The translations under genes were made by a program, and so were the position numbers. DNA of 61,815 bases from Anaeramoeba ignava (taxonomy: Eukaryota; Metamonada; Anaeramoebidae): contig JAPDFW010000031.1 in assembly GCA_028826165.1 (NCBI GenBank), positions 1 through 61,815 on the forward strand. The letters are read 5' to 3'. Below are positions 10,494 to 22,426 of the stretch, piece after piece (the first letter of the stretch is position 1; each line of letters begins with the position of its first letter). Under the pieces are notes generated by a model, which was given only the letters and a program-made list of their open reading frames with translations, did no database searches and was not told the origin of the DNA.

Positions 10494-11875
10494 CAAAATC
10501 AAAATCAAAATCAAAATCAAAACCAAATTCAAAATCAAAATCAAAATCAAAATCAAAATCAAAATCAAAATCAAAATCAAAATCAAAATCAAAATCAAAT
10601 TCAAAATCAAAATCAAAATCAAAAATCAAAATCAAAATCAAAATCAAAATCAAAATCAAAATCAAAATCAAAATCAAAATCAAAATCAAAATCAAAATCA
10701 AAATCAAAATCAAAATCAAAATCAAAATCAAAATCAAAATCAAAATCAAAATCAAAATCAAAAATCAAAATCAAAATCAAAATCAAAATCAAAATCAAAA
10801 TCAAAATCAAAATCAAAATCAAAATCAAAATCAAAATCAAAATCAAAATCAAAATCAAAATTCAAAAATCAAAATCAAAATCAAAATCAAAATCAAAATC
10901 AAAATCAAAAATCAAAATCAAAATCAAAAATCAAAATCAAAATCAAAATCAAAAATCAAAATCAAAATCAAAATCAAAATCAAAAATCAAAATCAAAATC
11001 AAAATCAAACTAAAATCAAAATCAAAATCAAAATCAAAATCAAAATCAAAATCAAAATCAAAATCAAAATCAAAATCAAAATCAAAATCAAAATCAAAAT
11101 CAAAATCAAAATCAAATCCAAAAATCAAAATCAAAATCAAAATCTAAATCAAAATCAAATCAAAATCAAAAATAAAAAAATCAAAATCAAAATCAAAAAT
11201 CAAAAATCAAAATCAAAAATCAAATTAAAAATCAAAATCAAAATCAAAATCAAAATCAAAATCAAATTCAAAAATCAAAATCAAAATCAAAAATCAAAAT
11301 TCAAAATCAAAAATCAAATCAAAATCAAAATCAAAATCAAAATCAAAATCAAAATCAAAATCAAAATCAAAATCAAAATCAAAATCAAAATCAAAATCAA
11401 AATCAAAATCAAAATCAAAATCAAAATCAAAAATCAAAAATCAAAATCAAAATCAAAATCAAAATCAAAATCAAAAATCAAAATCAAAATCAAAAATCAA
11501 ATCAAAATCAAAATCAAAATCAAAATCAAAAATCAAATTCAAAATCAAAAATCAAAATCAAAATCAAATCAAATTCAAAATCAAAATCAAAATCAAAATC
11601 AAATTCAAAAATCAAATTCAAAATCAAAATCAAAATCAAAATCAAAAATTCAAAATCAAAATCCAAAATCAAAAATCAAAATCAAAATTCAAAATCAAAA
11701 TCAAAATCAAAATCAAAATCAAAATCAAAACTCAAAATCAAAAATCAAAAATCAAAATCAAAATCAAAATCAAAATCAAAAATCAAAATAAAAAAATCAA
11801 AAATAAAAATCAAAATCAAAATCAAATTCAAAATCAAAATCAAAATCAAAAATCAAAATCAAAAACCAAATTCAA
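10494..11875. repeat. 1.4-kb ATCAAA hexanucleotide array
   Basis: Almost unbroken AAAATC/ATCAAA units with occasional insertions (AAAAATC), single-base losses and TTC variants. The Leu-Ile and Asp-Phe open frames on the opposite strand are artefacts of this array. The same hexamer codes Lys-Ser at 4340-4440 and Asn-Gln in several genes. Confidence 0.9.
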
Positions 11876-11940
11876 AATTGAAAAGAAAAGAAGAACAAAA
11901 AGGAAATTTTATTTTTATTTTTCTTAAATAAATAAAAATT

Positions 11941-11998
11941 TTTCCTTTTTCATTTTTCATTTTTATTTTTCATTTTTCATTTTTTACTTTTTAAAACG
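11941..11998 (+). promoter_or_regulatory. T-rich CAT promoter/5' UTR element of ankyrin-BTB gene 1
   Basis: Repeated TTTTTCATTTTTCAT followed by TTTTTACTTTTTAAAAC. The paralogue at 17354 has the same element and the same downstream AAACACAAAC stretch. Confidence 0.5.
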
Positions 11999-12064
11999 AA
12001 AACACAAACAAAAACAAACAAACAAAACACAAACACAAAAACAAACAAAAACACAAAAACAAAA

Positions 12065-12753
12065 ACGAATAAAGATATTAAAGATATTAAAGATATTAAA
12101 AGAAATAAAAGATAATCAAATAATAAAGATAATAAAGATAATAAAGATATTAAAGATAATAAAGATATTAAAGATAATAAAGATAATAAAGATAATAAAG
12201 ATATTCAAGAAGATAATAAAGATAATAAAGATATTAAAGATATTAAAGATATTAAAGATATTAAAGATAATAAAGATATTCTCAAGATAAAAAAACAAGA
12301 TTAAAGATAATAAAGATAATTAAAGATAATAAAAGATAATAAAAAGATATTCAAGATAATAAAGATAATAAAGATATTAAAGATAATAAAGATAATAAAG
12401 ATATTCAAGATATTAAAGATAATAAAGATATTCAAGATAATAAAGATAATAAAGATATTAAAGATAATAAAGATAATAAAGATAATAAAGATATTAAAGA
12501 TATTAAAGATAATAAAGATAATAAAGATATTAAAGATAATAAAGATAATAAAGATATTAAAGATATTAAAGATATTAAAGATAATAAAGATATTAAAGAT
12601 AATAAAGATAATAAAGATATTAAAGATAATAAAGATAATAAAGATAATAAAGATATTAAAGATATTAAAGATATTAAAGATATTAAAGATATTAAAGATA
12701 TTAAAGATATTAAAGATATTAAAGATAATAAAGATAATGAAGATATTTGGAAA
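12065..12753 (+). pseudogene. Decayed Lys-Asp repeat N-terminus of ankyrin-BTB gene 1
   Basis: A 9-bp-based AAAGATAAT/AAAGATATT tract matching the translated (Lys-Asp-Asn/Ile)n N-terminus of the paralogue at 17354. Here the equivalent start codon is ACG (12065-12067) instead of ATG, and small indels bring stops into frame, the last at 12340-12342. From 12343 the frame is open again into the ankyrin gene but has no Met until 12754. Confidence 0.7.
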
Positions 12754-14922
12754 ATGATTGAAGAAAACAATTTCCAAAAATTAAAAGAAATTGAATCAAT
12801 TCCAAAAAATCAATTAATAAAAGAACAAAAACCAATTTTACATTTTGCAATAGAAAAACAAGTTTCAAAAGAAATAATTCAATTTTTGATTTCAAAAGGT
12901 GTTAATCCAAATTTGATTGATAACAAAGGAAGAAATCCATTACATATTGCTTGTGAAAATGAAAATATTTCACTTGAAATTATTAAATATTTAATTTCAT
13001 CAGGAATTGATATTAATTCAAAAACAAATGAAAATGAAACAGTTTTACATTATGCTTGTTTAAATCCAAATATTTCACTTGAAATTATTAAATATTTAAT
13101 TTCATCAGGAATTGATATTAATTCAAAAACAAATTATAATGAAACAGCTTTACATATTACATGTTTAAATCCAAATATTTCACTTGAAATTATTAAATGT
13201 TTAATTTCATCAGGAATTAATATTAATTCAAAAACAGAATATAATGAAACAGCTTTACATATTGCTTGTGAAAATGAAAATAAAAATAAAAATATTTCAC
13301 TTGAAATTATTAAATATTTAATTTCATCAGGAATTGATATTAATTCAAAAACAAAAGAAAATGAAACAGCTTTACATTATGCTTGTAGAAATGAAAATCC
13401 AAATATTTCACTTGAAATTATTAAATATTTAATTTCATCAGGAATTGATATTAATTCAAAAACAAATCAAAATGAAACAGCTTTACATATTGCTTGTAAA
13501 AATCCAAATATTTCACTTGAAATTATTAAATATTTAATTTCATTAGGAATTGATATTAATTCAAAAACAAATCAAAATCAAACATTTTTACATTATGCTT
13601 GTTTAAATCCAAATATTTCCATTGAAATTATTAAATATTTAATTTCATCAGGAATTAATATTAATTCAAAAACAAATCAAAATGAAACAGCTTTACATAT
13701 TGCTTGTAGAAATTTAAATCAAAATATTTCCATTGAAATTATTAAATATTTAATTTCATCAGGAATTGATATTAATTCAAAAACAAAAGATAAAAATGAA
13801 ACAGCATTACATATTGCTTGTAAAAATAAAAATATTTCCCTTGAAATTATTAAATATTTAATTTCATCAGGAATTGATATTAATTCAAAAACAAATAAAA
13901 ATAAAACAGCTTTACATATTGCTTGTGAATATCAAAATATTCAATTTATCAAATTATTGATGAAGAATGATGTAAATATTTTTGATTTGAATTATGATCA
14001 AATCAATGAAGAAATGATTAATTTATTTCCAAAAATTTATTCAATTAATGAAGATTTAAATAATTTTTTAAAATCAAGTCAAAATGAAAATGAAAATGAA
14101 AAATTTACAGATTTAGAAATTAAAACAAAGAATTATTTCAAATTTAAAGTTCATAAAATAATTTTATTAACAAGATTTGATAATGATAAATTAATTTTAC
14201 AAAAATTTATCAATATTTGCAATAGAAAACCAAAAAGAGATGTTCAATTAGCTTTAAATTTTCTTTATACTGGATTTACTAATTTTGATAATTTTATTCA
14301 AAGATTTCAAAATTTCATCAATTATCAAAATCAAATGAAAGAAATTAAAGAATCGAATCAAGAAGAAAAAAGAAAAGAATTTGAAAATTTAAGAAAAACA
14401 GAAATTGAAAAAGAAAATGAAATTGAAGAACAAGAAAATGAATTAATGAAAGATATTTTTGAACAAATTGGAATTGAATCAAATTGGATTGAAACAAAAA
14501 AAGGAAGAAAAGGAATAATAAAAGATTTATCAAAATTATATCAACAAAATGAAACAAAAGATTTTACAATAATTATTGAAGAAAATGAAAATCAAAACCA
14601 AAATCAAAATCAAAATCAAAATGAAAAAGAAATTAAAGTTCATAAATTAATATTAATAATAAGAAGTGAATTATTTAAAGGAATGTTTCAATTAAATATT
14701 GAAGATTTATCAAATCAAGTTCATGATTATTCAAGAAAATCATTTGAAACAATAAATCAATTTATTTATTTCCTTTATCATGATGAATTTGAAGAAGAAA
14801 AATTAAATGAAAATATTTTTGAAGAACTTTCTGATTCAAAAGATTATTATCAATTAAATCCAAAATCATTAATTGGAGAATTATTACTTGATTTTTATTA
14901 TTATAAAAATATTTTCAATTAA
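12754..14922 (+). CDS. Ankyrin-repeat BTB protein, copy 1
   Basis: A 722-residue protein. About eleven ankyrin repeats fill residues 20-400, most of the 35-residue form ISLEIIKYLISSGIDINSKT followed by ETALHIAC. A diverged BTB-like domain follows (DLEIKTKNYFKFKVHKIILL, LALNFLYTGF), then an acidic linker, then a second BTB-type domain split by an (Asn-Gln) run, with EIKVHKLILIIRSELFKGMF and FETINQFIYFLYHDEF. The protein is probably a cytoplasmic scaffold or Cullin-3 adaptor; no enzyme motif is present. I take 12754 as start because the ATG used by the paralogue is lost here. The gene is a duplicate of the one at 17354 on the other side of the BTB-TLD gene, with which it shares promoter element and 3' AAAG repeat. 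Confidence 0.85.
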   Translation: MIEENNFQKLKEIESIPKNQLIKEQKPILHFAIEKQVSKEIIQFLISKGVNPNLIDNKGRNPLHIACENENISLEIIKYLISSGIDINSKTNENETVLHYACLNPNISLEIIKYLISSGIDINSKTNYNETALHITCLNPNISLEIIKCLISSGININSKTEYNETALHIACENENKNKNISLEIIKYLISSGIDINSKTKENETALHYACRNENPNISLEIIKYLISSGIDINSKTNQNETALHIACKNPNISLEIIKYLISLGIDINSKTNQNQTFLHYACLNPNISIEIIKYLISSGININSKTNQNETALHIACRNLNQNISIEIIKYLISSGIDINSKTKDKNETALHIACKNKNISLEIIKYLISSGIDINSKTNKNKTALHIACEYQNIQFIKLLMKNDVNIFDLNYDQINEEMINLFPKIYSINEDLNNFLKSSQNENENEKFTDLEIKTKNYFKFKVHKIILLTRFDNDKLILQKFINICNRKPKRDVQLALNFLYTGFTNFDNFIQRFQNFINYQNQMKEIKESNQEEKRKEFENLRKTEIEKENEIEEQENELMKDIFEQIGIESNWIETKKGRKGIIKDLSKLYQQNETKDFTIIIEENENQNQNQNQNQNEKEIKVHKLILIIRSELFKGMFQLNIEDLSNQVHDYSRKSFETINQFIYFLYHDEFEEEKLNENIFEELSDSKDYYQLNPKSLIGELLLDFYYYKNIFN

Positions 14923-14925
14923 CTA

Positions 14926-14926
14926 A

Positions 14927-15006
<80 letters not shown>
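14926..15006. repeat. AAAG microsatellite after ankyrin-BTB copy 1
   Basis: About 19 AAAG units starting just after the stop codon. An equivalent run follows copy 2 at 21292, showing that the 3' flank was duplicated with the gene. Confidence 0.9.
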
Positions 15007-15011
15007 ATTTC

Positions 15012-15081
15012 AAACCATTTTTTTTTCCATTTTTTTTCCATTTTTTTTCATTTTTTTTCTTTTTCAAATTTTTAAATAAAA
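15012..15081 (+). promoter_or_regulatory. T-rich CAT promoter/5' UTR element of BTB-TLD gene
   Basis: Four TTTTTCCATTTT or TTTTTCATTTT units and a TTTTTAAAT end 3-15 bases before the ATG at 15082. The whole intergenic gap is only about 160 bases and half of it is the AAAG run. Confidence 0.45.
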
Positions 15082-16533
15082 ATGGAAACTTATTCAAATT
15101 TAGAAAAACTTTCAAATGATTTAAAAAATTTATTTCAAAATCAAAATCAAAATGAAAACCAAAATGAAAGTTATTTTGATTTTGAAATAATTTGTGAACA
15201 AAATCAAATTTCATTTAAAACTCATAAATCAATTCTTTCTTCAAGAAGTGAATATTTTAAATCTCTTTTCAATTCTAAAATGAAAGAATATCAAGAAAAT
15301 AAATTAATTCTCCAAGATGTTTCAAGTTCAATTCTATCTCCAATTTTGAATTATCTTTATTCTGGAAAAATTGAAATTAATTTAGAAAATGCAATAGAAA
15401 TTTTAATTTTTTCATCAAAATATTTAATTGATGAATTAATTGAAATTTGTTTAAATTTTATCAAAAATAATTTACAATTTGAAACTATTATCGATATTCT
15501 TAAATTATCTGAACCAATGAATTTAAATCAATTATTAGATTCTTCTTATCAATTTATTTCTGATAATTTTGAAGAATTTATCAAAACTTCATTTTTTCTT
15601 GAACTTGAAGAAAATCATTTAAAATCAATATTATCAAATGATGATATTTTTATGAATGAATTTAAAATTTTCCAATCAATAATAAAATGGGGAAAACATA
15701 AATCAAATATTAATCAAGAAAAAGAACAATTTGAAAAAGAAGAAAAAGAAAAATTACAAAATCAAATTTCAAATATTATTGATAAAATCAGATTTATTGA
15801 TTTTTCAAAACAAGAACTTAAAGATACTTTAAAAGAAGATTTAATTCCAAATCAAATTTCAGAAAAATTAATTCAATTCCAAAAACTTCAAAATGATACA
15901 AAAGAATTAAATCAATTTATTGAAAAAGAAAATTCATTCATTTTCAAATCAAGATTTAGATTTAAATCAAAAATTATTAAAGAAAAAAAACATTTCAATA
16001 AATTGAAAGAATGGATAAATGATGAAGAATTCTGTTCCAAAATGAAAAAAGGATTTTCAGCCAAAAAAGATGGATTTGATTGTAAAAAATGGCATTCAAT
16101 TTGTGATAATAAAGGAAAAACATTAATTATTATTCAAACCAAAGATAATTTTATTTTTGGAGGATTTACTCAAATTGGATTTACAACTGATAAGTCAAAA
16201 TGGAGTGAAAATTGGAGAGATAGTGGACATATTAGAGATTCAAATGCATTTATTTTTTCATTAAGAAATGATAAGAATGATAGAAACCCTGAAAATTTCC
16301 AATTCAAAAAGAAAGAAGAATTTGCAATTTTTTATGTATCAAATGATGGACCAAGATTTGGTGAATTTGATGATATTTGGATTGATGCAGATCTTTTAAC
16401 AGGAGGAACTTTTTTTGGAAATTCATATAAATTACCTAAAGGAATTCATTATGAAACCGAAAAAGCGAATAGTTATTTAGCTGGTTCTTATGATGATTGG
16501 GAAATTGAAGAACTTGAAACTTATTTCATTTAA
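15082..16533 (+). CDS. BTB-BACK-TLDc domain protein
   Basis: A 483-residue protein. The BTB domain spans about residues 30-130 (FKTHKSILSSRSEYFKSLF, LNYLYSGKIEI). A BACK domain follows to about 260 (FETIIDILKLSEPM, then FQSIIKWGKH). A TLDc domain occupies about 305-483 (FSAKKDGFDCKKWHSICDNK, FIFGGFTQIGF, AFIFSLRN, and the terminal GSYDDWEIEELETYFI). TLDc domains are linked to oxidative-stress protection and V-ATPase binding in other eukaryotes, and BTB-BACK parts usually bind Cullin-3; whether either holds here is unknown. No intron and no frame break. Start at 15082 follows the shared T-rich element. It sits between the two ankyrin-BTB paralogues, all three on the plus strand. Confidence 0.9.
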   Translation: METYSNLEKLSNDLKNLFQNQNQNENQNESYFDFEIICEQNQISFKTHKSILSSRSEYFKSLFNSKMKEYQENKLILQDVSSSILSPILNYLYSGKIEINLENAIEILIFSSKYLIDELIEICLNFIKNNLQFETIIDILKLSEPMNLNQLLDSSYQFISDNFEEFIKTSFFLELEENHLKSILSNDDIFMNEFKIFQSIIKWGKHKSNINQEKEQFEKEEKEKLQNQISNIIDKIRFIDFSKQELKDTLKEDLIPNQISEKLIQFQKLQNDTKELNQFIEKENSFIFKSRFRFKSKIIKEKKHFNKLKEWINDEEFCSKMKKGFSAKKDGFDCKKWHSICDNKGKTLIIIQTKDNFIFGGFTQIGFTTDKSKWSENWRDSGHIRDSNAFIFSLRNDKNDRNPENFQFKKKEEFAIFYVSNDGPRFGEFDDIWIDADLLTGGTFFGNSYKLPKGIHYETEKANSYLAGSYDDWEIEELETYFI

Positions 16534-16824
16534 AAACTTTTTTCCATTCTTTTTTAAAATTTAATTCAATTTTCTTTTACTTTCAATCAAATAAAATTCT
16601 TCAAATTAATAAATAAGAAACAAACCAAATTTCAAATAATTTTAAATTAATTTAAAATTATTATTAAAAATTTTGAAAAAAAAAATGAAAAATTATTTTT
16701 TTTAGATATTAAAACAAAATAAAAATTGGGAATAGAAATTAATAATGATTAAATTTTAATTATTTATTATTAGATAAATTTATAATGAAATCAATTATAA
16801 TTTATTATTAAATATTATTCAAAT

Positions 16825-17205
16825 TCAATTTTTCTCTTTATTAAAATATTTTATTAATTTTATTAAATTATTTGGAATAAGTTTATATTATTTTAAATAA
16901 AGAAATATTAATAAAATATATAAATCAAGATTAATTCTAAATCTAATTATTTAATATTCTTTATTTTAATTTTTGAAATAAATTAATTAAAATATTTTAT
17001 TAATTTTATTAAATTATTTAGAATAAGTTTATATTATTTTTAAAATAAAAAAAATCTTAAAATATATAAATTAAGATTAATTCTAAATCTAATTATTTAA
17101 TATTCTTTATTTAAAATTTGAAATAAATTAATTAAAATATTTTATTAATTTTATCTAATTATTGTGAATAAGTTTATATTATTTTAAACATAAAATTAAA
17201 TCTTA
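16825..17205. repeat. Repeat family A, three inverted units of about 140-148 bp
   Basis: Reverse-complement copies of the family at 4918-5345; landmarks GGAATAAGTTTATATTATTT near 16872, 17020 and 17160. It fills most of the 770-base gap upstream of ankyrin-BTB copy 2. The rest of that gap (16534-16824) is AT-rich without visible features. Confidence 0.75.
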
Positions 17206-17249
17206 AATTAATTTTTAAACTGATTTCTAAATTAAATATTAATTCAAAT

Positions 17250-17310
17250 TAATTTTCATTTTTTTCATTTTTTTCATTTTTTTCATTTTTTTCATTTTTT
17301 TTTTAAAACA
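17250..17310 (+). promoter_or_regulatory. T-rich CAT promoter/5' UTR element of ankyrin-BTB gene 2
   Basis: Five TTTTTTCAT units ending TTTTTTAAAAC, about 45 bases before the ATG at 17354. Confidence 0.5.
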
Positions 17311-17353
17311 AAAACACAAACAAAAATACAATTAAAACAAAAGAAAAACAAAA

Positions 17354-20300
17354 ATGAATAAAGATATTAAAGATATTCAAGATATTCAAGATAATAAAGA
17401 TAATAAAGATAATAAAGATAATAAAGATATTAAAGATAATAAAGATAATAAAGATATTCAAGATATTCAAGATAATAAAGATAATAAAGATAATAAAGAT
17501 AATAAAGATAATAAAGATAATAAAGATAATAAAGATAATAAAGATAATAAAGATAATAAAGATAATAAAGATAATAAAGATAATAAAGATATTAAAGATA
17601 ATAAAGATATTAAAGATATTAAAGATATTAAAGATAATAAAGATAATAAAGATATTTGGCAAATGATTGAAGAAAACAATTTCCAAAAATTAAAAGAAAT
17701 TGAATCAATTCCAAAAAATCAATTAATAAAAGAACAAAAACCAATTTTACATTTTGCAATAGAAAAACAAGTTTCAAAAGAAATAATTCAATTTTTGATT
17801 TCAAAAGGTGCTAATCCAAATTTAATTGATAACAAAGGAAAAAATTCATTACATATTGCTTGTGAAAATGGAAATATTTCACTTGAAATTATTAAATATT
17901 TAATTTTATCAGGAATTGATATTAATTCAAAAACAAATCAAAATGAAACAGCTTTACATTATGCTTGTTCTAATCCAAATATTTCATTTGAAATTATTAA
18001 ATATTTAATTTCATCAGGAATTGATATTAGTTCAAAAAGAGATTGGAATTCAACAGCTTTACATTATGCTTGTTCTAATCCAAATATTTCACTTAAAATT
18101 ATTAAATATTTAATTTCATCAGGAATTAATGTTAATTCAAAAACAAATCAAAATGAAAAAGCTTTACATATTGCTTGTTCTAATCCAAATATTTCACTTA
18201 AAATTATTAAATATTTAATTTCATCAGGAATTGATATTAATTCAAAAACAAATCAAAATCAAACAGTTTTACATTATGCTTGTTCTAATCCAAATATTTC
18301 ACTTGAAATTATTAAATATTTAATTTCATCAGGAATTGATATTAATTCAAAAACAAAATATAATGAAACAGTTTTACATTATGCTTGTTCTAATCCAAAT
18401 ATTTCACTTGAAATTATTAAATATTTAATTTTATCAGGAATTGATATTAATTCAAAAACAAATTATGGAAATGAAACAGCTTTACATATTGCTTGTCAAA
18501 ATCCAAATATTTCACTTGAAATTATTAAATATTTAATTTCATCAGGAATTGATATTAATTCAAAAACAAATCAAAATGAAACAGCTTTACATATTGCTTG
18601 TTCTAATCCAAATATTTCACTTGAAATTATTAAATATTTAATTTCATCAGGAATTGATATTAATTCAAAAACAAATCAAAATGAAACAGTTTTACATATT
18701 GCTTGTTCTAATCCAAATATTTCATTTGAAATTATTAAATATTTAATTTCATCAGGAATTGATATTAATTCAAAAACAAATCAAAATCAAACAGTTTTGC
18801 ATTATGTTTGTTCTAATCCAAATATTTCACTTGAAATTATTAAATATTTAATTTCATCAGGAATTGATATTAATTCAAAAACATATTATAGAAATGAAAC
18901 AGCTTTACATATTGCTTGTTCTAATCCAAATATTTCCATTGAAATTATTAAATATTTAATTTTATCAGGAATTGATATTAATTCAAAAACAAATCAAAAT
19001 GAAACAGTTTTACATATTGCTTGTTCTAATCCAAATATTTCATTTGAAATTATTAAATATTTAATTTTATCAGGAATTGATATCAATTCAAAAACAAATC
19101 AAAATAAAACACTTTTACATATTGCTTGTTCTAATCCAAATATTTCATTTGAAATTATTAAATATTTAATTTTATCAGGAATTGATATCAATTCAAAAAC
19201 AAATCAAAATGAAACAGTTTTACATTATGTTTGTTCTAATCCAAATATTTCATTTGAAATTATTAAATATTTAATTTCATCAGGAATTGATATTAATTCA
19301 AAAACAAATGAAAATGAAACAGCTTTACATATTGCTTGCAAAAATTTAAATCCAAATATTTCCATTGAAATTATTAAATATTTAATTTCATCAGGAATTG
19401 ATATTAATTCAAAAACAAAAGATAAAAATAAAACAGCTTTACATATTGCTTGTTCTAATCCAAATATTTCCATTGAAATTATTAAATATTTAATTTCATC
19501 AGGAATTGATATTAATTCAAAAACATATTATGGAAATGAAACAGCTTTACATATTTCTTGTTTAAATCCAAATATTTCATTTGAAATTATTAAATATTTA
19601 ATTTTATCAGGAATTGATATTAATTCAAAAACAAATCAAAATAAAACAGTTTTACATATTGCTTGTTCTAATCCAAATATTTCATTTGAAATTATTAAAT
19701 ATTTAATTTCATTAGGAATTAATATTAATTCAAAAACAAAATATAATGAAACAGCTTTACATTATGTTTGTTCTAATCCAAATATTTCATTTGAAAATAT
19801 TAAATATTTAATTCTATCAGGAATCGATATTAATTCAAAAACAAATCAAAATGAAACAGCTTTACATATTGCTTGTTTAAATCCAAATATTTCACTTGAA
19901 ATTATTAAATATTTAATTTCATCAGGAATTGATATTAATTCAAAAACAAATCAAAATGAAACAGCTTTACATATTGCTTGTTTAAATCCAAATATTTCAC
20001 TTGAAATTATTAAATATTTAATTCTATTAGGAATCGATATTAATTCAAAAACAAATCAAAATCAAACAGCTTTACATATTGCTTGTTTAAATCCAAATAT
20101 TTCACTTGAAATTATTAAATATTTAATTTCATCAGGAATTGATATTAATTCAAAAACAAATAAAAATCAAACAGCTTTACATATTTCTTGTGAAAATAAA
20201 AATATTTCACTTAAAATTATTAAATATTTAATTTCATCAGGAATTGATATTAATTCAAAAACAAAATATAGAAATGAAACAGCTTTACATTATGCTTGTG

Positions 20301-21287
20301 AAAATAAAAATATTCAATTTATTAAATTATTGATGAAGAATGATGCAAATATTTTTGATTTGAATTATGATCAAATCAATGAAGAAATAATTAATTTATT
20401 TCCAAAAATTTATTCAATTAATGAAGATTTAAATAATTTTTTAAAATCAAGTCAAAATGAAAATGAAAATGAAAAATTTACAGATTTAGAAATTAAAACA
20501 AGTGATTATTTCAAATTTAAAGTTCATAAAATAATTTTATTAACAAGATTTGAAAATGATAAATTAATTTTACAAAAATTTATCAATATTTGCAATAGAA
20601 AACCAAAAAGAGATGTTCAATTAGCTTTAAATTTTCTTTATACTGGATTTACTAATTTTGATTATTTTATTCAAAGATTTCAAAATTTCATCAATTATAA
20701 AAATCAAATGAAAAAAATTGATGAATCAAATCAATATCAATATCAAGAGGAAAATGAAAATAAATTTGAATATGAATATGAATATGGATATGGATATGAA
20801 AATAAATTTGAAAATGAAAATGAAATTGAAGAACAAGAAAATGAATTAATGAAAGATTTTTTTGAACAAATTGGAATTGAATCAAATTGGATTGAATCAA
20901 AAAAAGGAAGAAAAGGAATAATAAAAGATTTATCAAAATTATATCAACAAAATGAAACAAAAGATTTTAAAATAATTTGTTCAAAATGAAAAAGAAATTA
21001 AAGTTCATAAATTAATATTAATAATAAGAAGTGAATTATTTAAAGGAATGTTTCAATTAAATATTGAAGATTTATCAAATCAAGTTCATGATTATTCAAG
21101 AAAATCATTTGAAACAATAAAACAATTTATTTATTTTCTTTATCATGATGAATTTGAAGAAGAAAAATTAAATGAAAATATTTTTGAAGAATATGCTGAT
21201 ATAAAAGATTATTATCAATTAAATCCAAAATCAATAATTGGAGAATTATTACTTGATTTTCATTATTTTAAAAATATTTTCAATTAA
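17354..21287 (+). CDS. Ankyrin-repeat BTB protein, copy 2, expanded array, +1 break near C-terminus
   Basis: The first frame encodes 1211 residues: a (Lys-Asp-Asn/Ile) tract at 1-100, then about 25 ankyrin repeats of 35 residues (roughly 115-990), more than twice the number in copy 1, then the diverged BTB-like domain and linker. The frame ends at TGA 20987-20989. Shifting +1 at about 20979 restores the second BTB domain (EIKVHKLILIIRSELFKGMF to KNIFN, ending 21287), giving about 1310 residues. Compared with copy 1, the Asn-Gln hexamer run in this spot is missing, so an out-of-frame contraction of that run is the likely cause. Neighbouring repeats are nearly identical at the DNA level, which indicates recent amplification or gene conversion. 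Function as for copy 1: probable scaffold or Cullin-3 adaptor. Confidence 0.85.
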
Positions 21288-21289
21288 TT

Positions 21290-21291
21290 AA

Positions 21292-21371
<80 letters not shown>
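21290..21371. repeat. AAAG microsatellite after ankyrin-BTB copy 2
   Basis: About 20 AAAG units directly after the stop codon, equivalent to the run at 14926-15006. Confidence 0.9.
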
Positions 21372-21490
21372 ATATTAAATAATTAAATTTACAATTCATT
21401 TTATTTTATGTATTTTACTAATATTTCTTTATCCAAAATAATCTAAAATTATTCCCAATAATTTAATAAAATTGATAAAATATTTTATTA
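21372..21490. repeat. Single unit of repeat family A
   Basis: One copy in the orientation of 4918-5345, from AATATTAAATAATTAAATTT through TTATTCCCAATAATTTAAT. Confidence 0.75.
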
Positions 21491-21499
21491 ATAATTTAA

Positions 21500-21529
21500 T
21501 TTGAATTTAATTGATTGATTTATTGATTA

Positions 21530-21564
<35 letters not shown>

Positions 21565-22425
21565 AATTGATTGATTGCTTGATTGATTGATTGATTTATT
21601 GATTTTAAGATTGATTTTAAGATTGATTTTAAGATTGATTTTAAGATTGATTTTAAGATTGATTTTAAGATTGATTTTAAGATTGATTTTAAGATTGATT
21701 TTAAGATTGATTTTAAGATTGATTTATTGATTAATTGATTGATTTTGAATTTGAATTTGAATTTGATTTTGATTTTGATTTTGAATTTGAATTTGATTTT
21801 GATTTTGAATTTGATTTTGAATTTGATTTTGATTTTGATTTTGATTTTGATTTTGATTTTGATTTTGATTTTGATTTTGATTTTTGAATTTGAATTTGAT
21901 TTTTATTTTGATTTATATTTTGAATTTGAATTTGATTTTGATTTTGATTTTGATTTTGATTTTGATTTTAAGATTGATTTTAAGATTGATTTATTGATTA
22001 ATTAATTGAATTTGAATTTGAATTTGAATTTGATTTTGATTTTGATTTTGATTTTGATTTTGATTTTGATTTTGAATTTGATTTTGAATTTGAATTTGAA
22101 TTTGATTTTGAATTTGATTTTGAATTTGATTTTGAATTTGAATTTGATTTTGATTTTGAATTTGAATTTGATTTTGAATTTGAATTTGAATTTGAATTTA
22201 AATTTGATTTTGATTTTGAATTTGAATTTGATTTTGATTTTGAATTTGAATTTGAATTTGAATTTGAATTTGATTTTGATTTTGATTTTGATTTTGATTT
22301 TGATTTTGATTTTGAATTTGAATTTGAATTTGATTTTGATTTTGATTTTGATTTTGATTTTGATTTTGATTTTTATTTTGATTTTTATTTTGATTTTTAT
22401 TTTGATTTTGAATTCGATTTTGAAA
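21500..22425. repeat. Mixed simple-repeat block (GATT, GATTGATTTTAA, TTTGAA/TTTGAT)
   Basis: GATT repeats at 21510-21600, about ten 12-bp GATTGATTTTAA units at 21601-21720, then long GAATTT/GATTTT hexamer tracts to 22410. Open frames here encode only Leu-Asn-Ile-Leu or Gln-Asn repeats and are not credible genes. The block abuts the stop of the minus-strand patatin gene. Confidence 0.85.
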
Positions 22426-22426
22426 A

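Noticed and set aside
10330-11140. Minus-strand open frames of Leu-Ile and Asp-Phe repeats (up to 143 codons)
   Set aside because: They are the reverse complement of the ATCAAA hexamer array, with no start context, no promoter element and no complex sequence.
19225-19473. Minus-strand frame antisense to the ankyrin array
   Set aside because: Shadow of the repeated plus-strand coding sequence.
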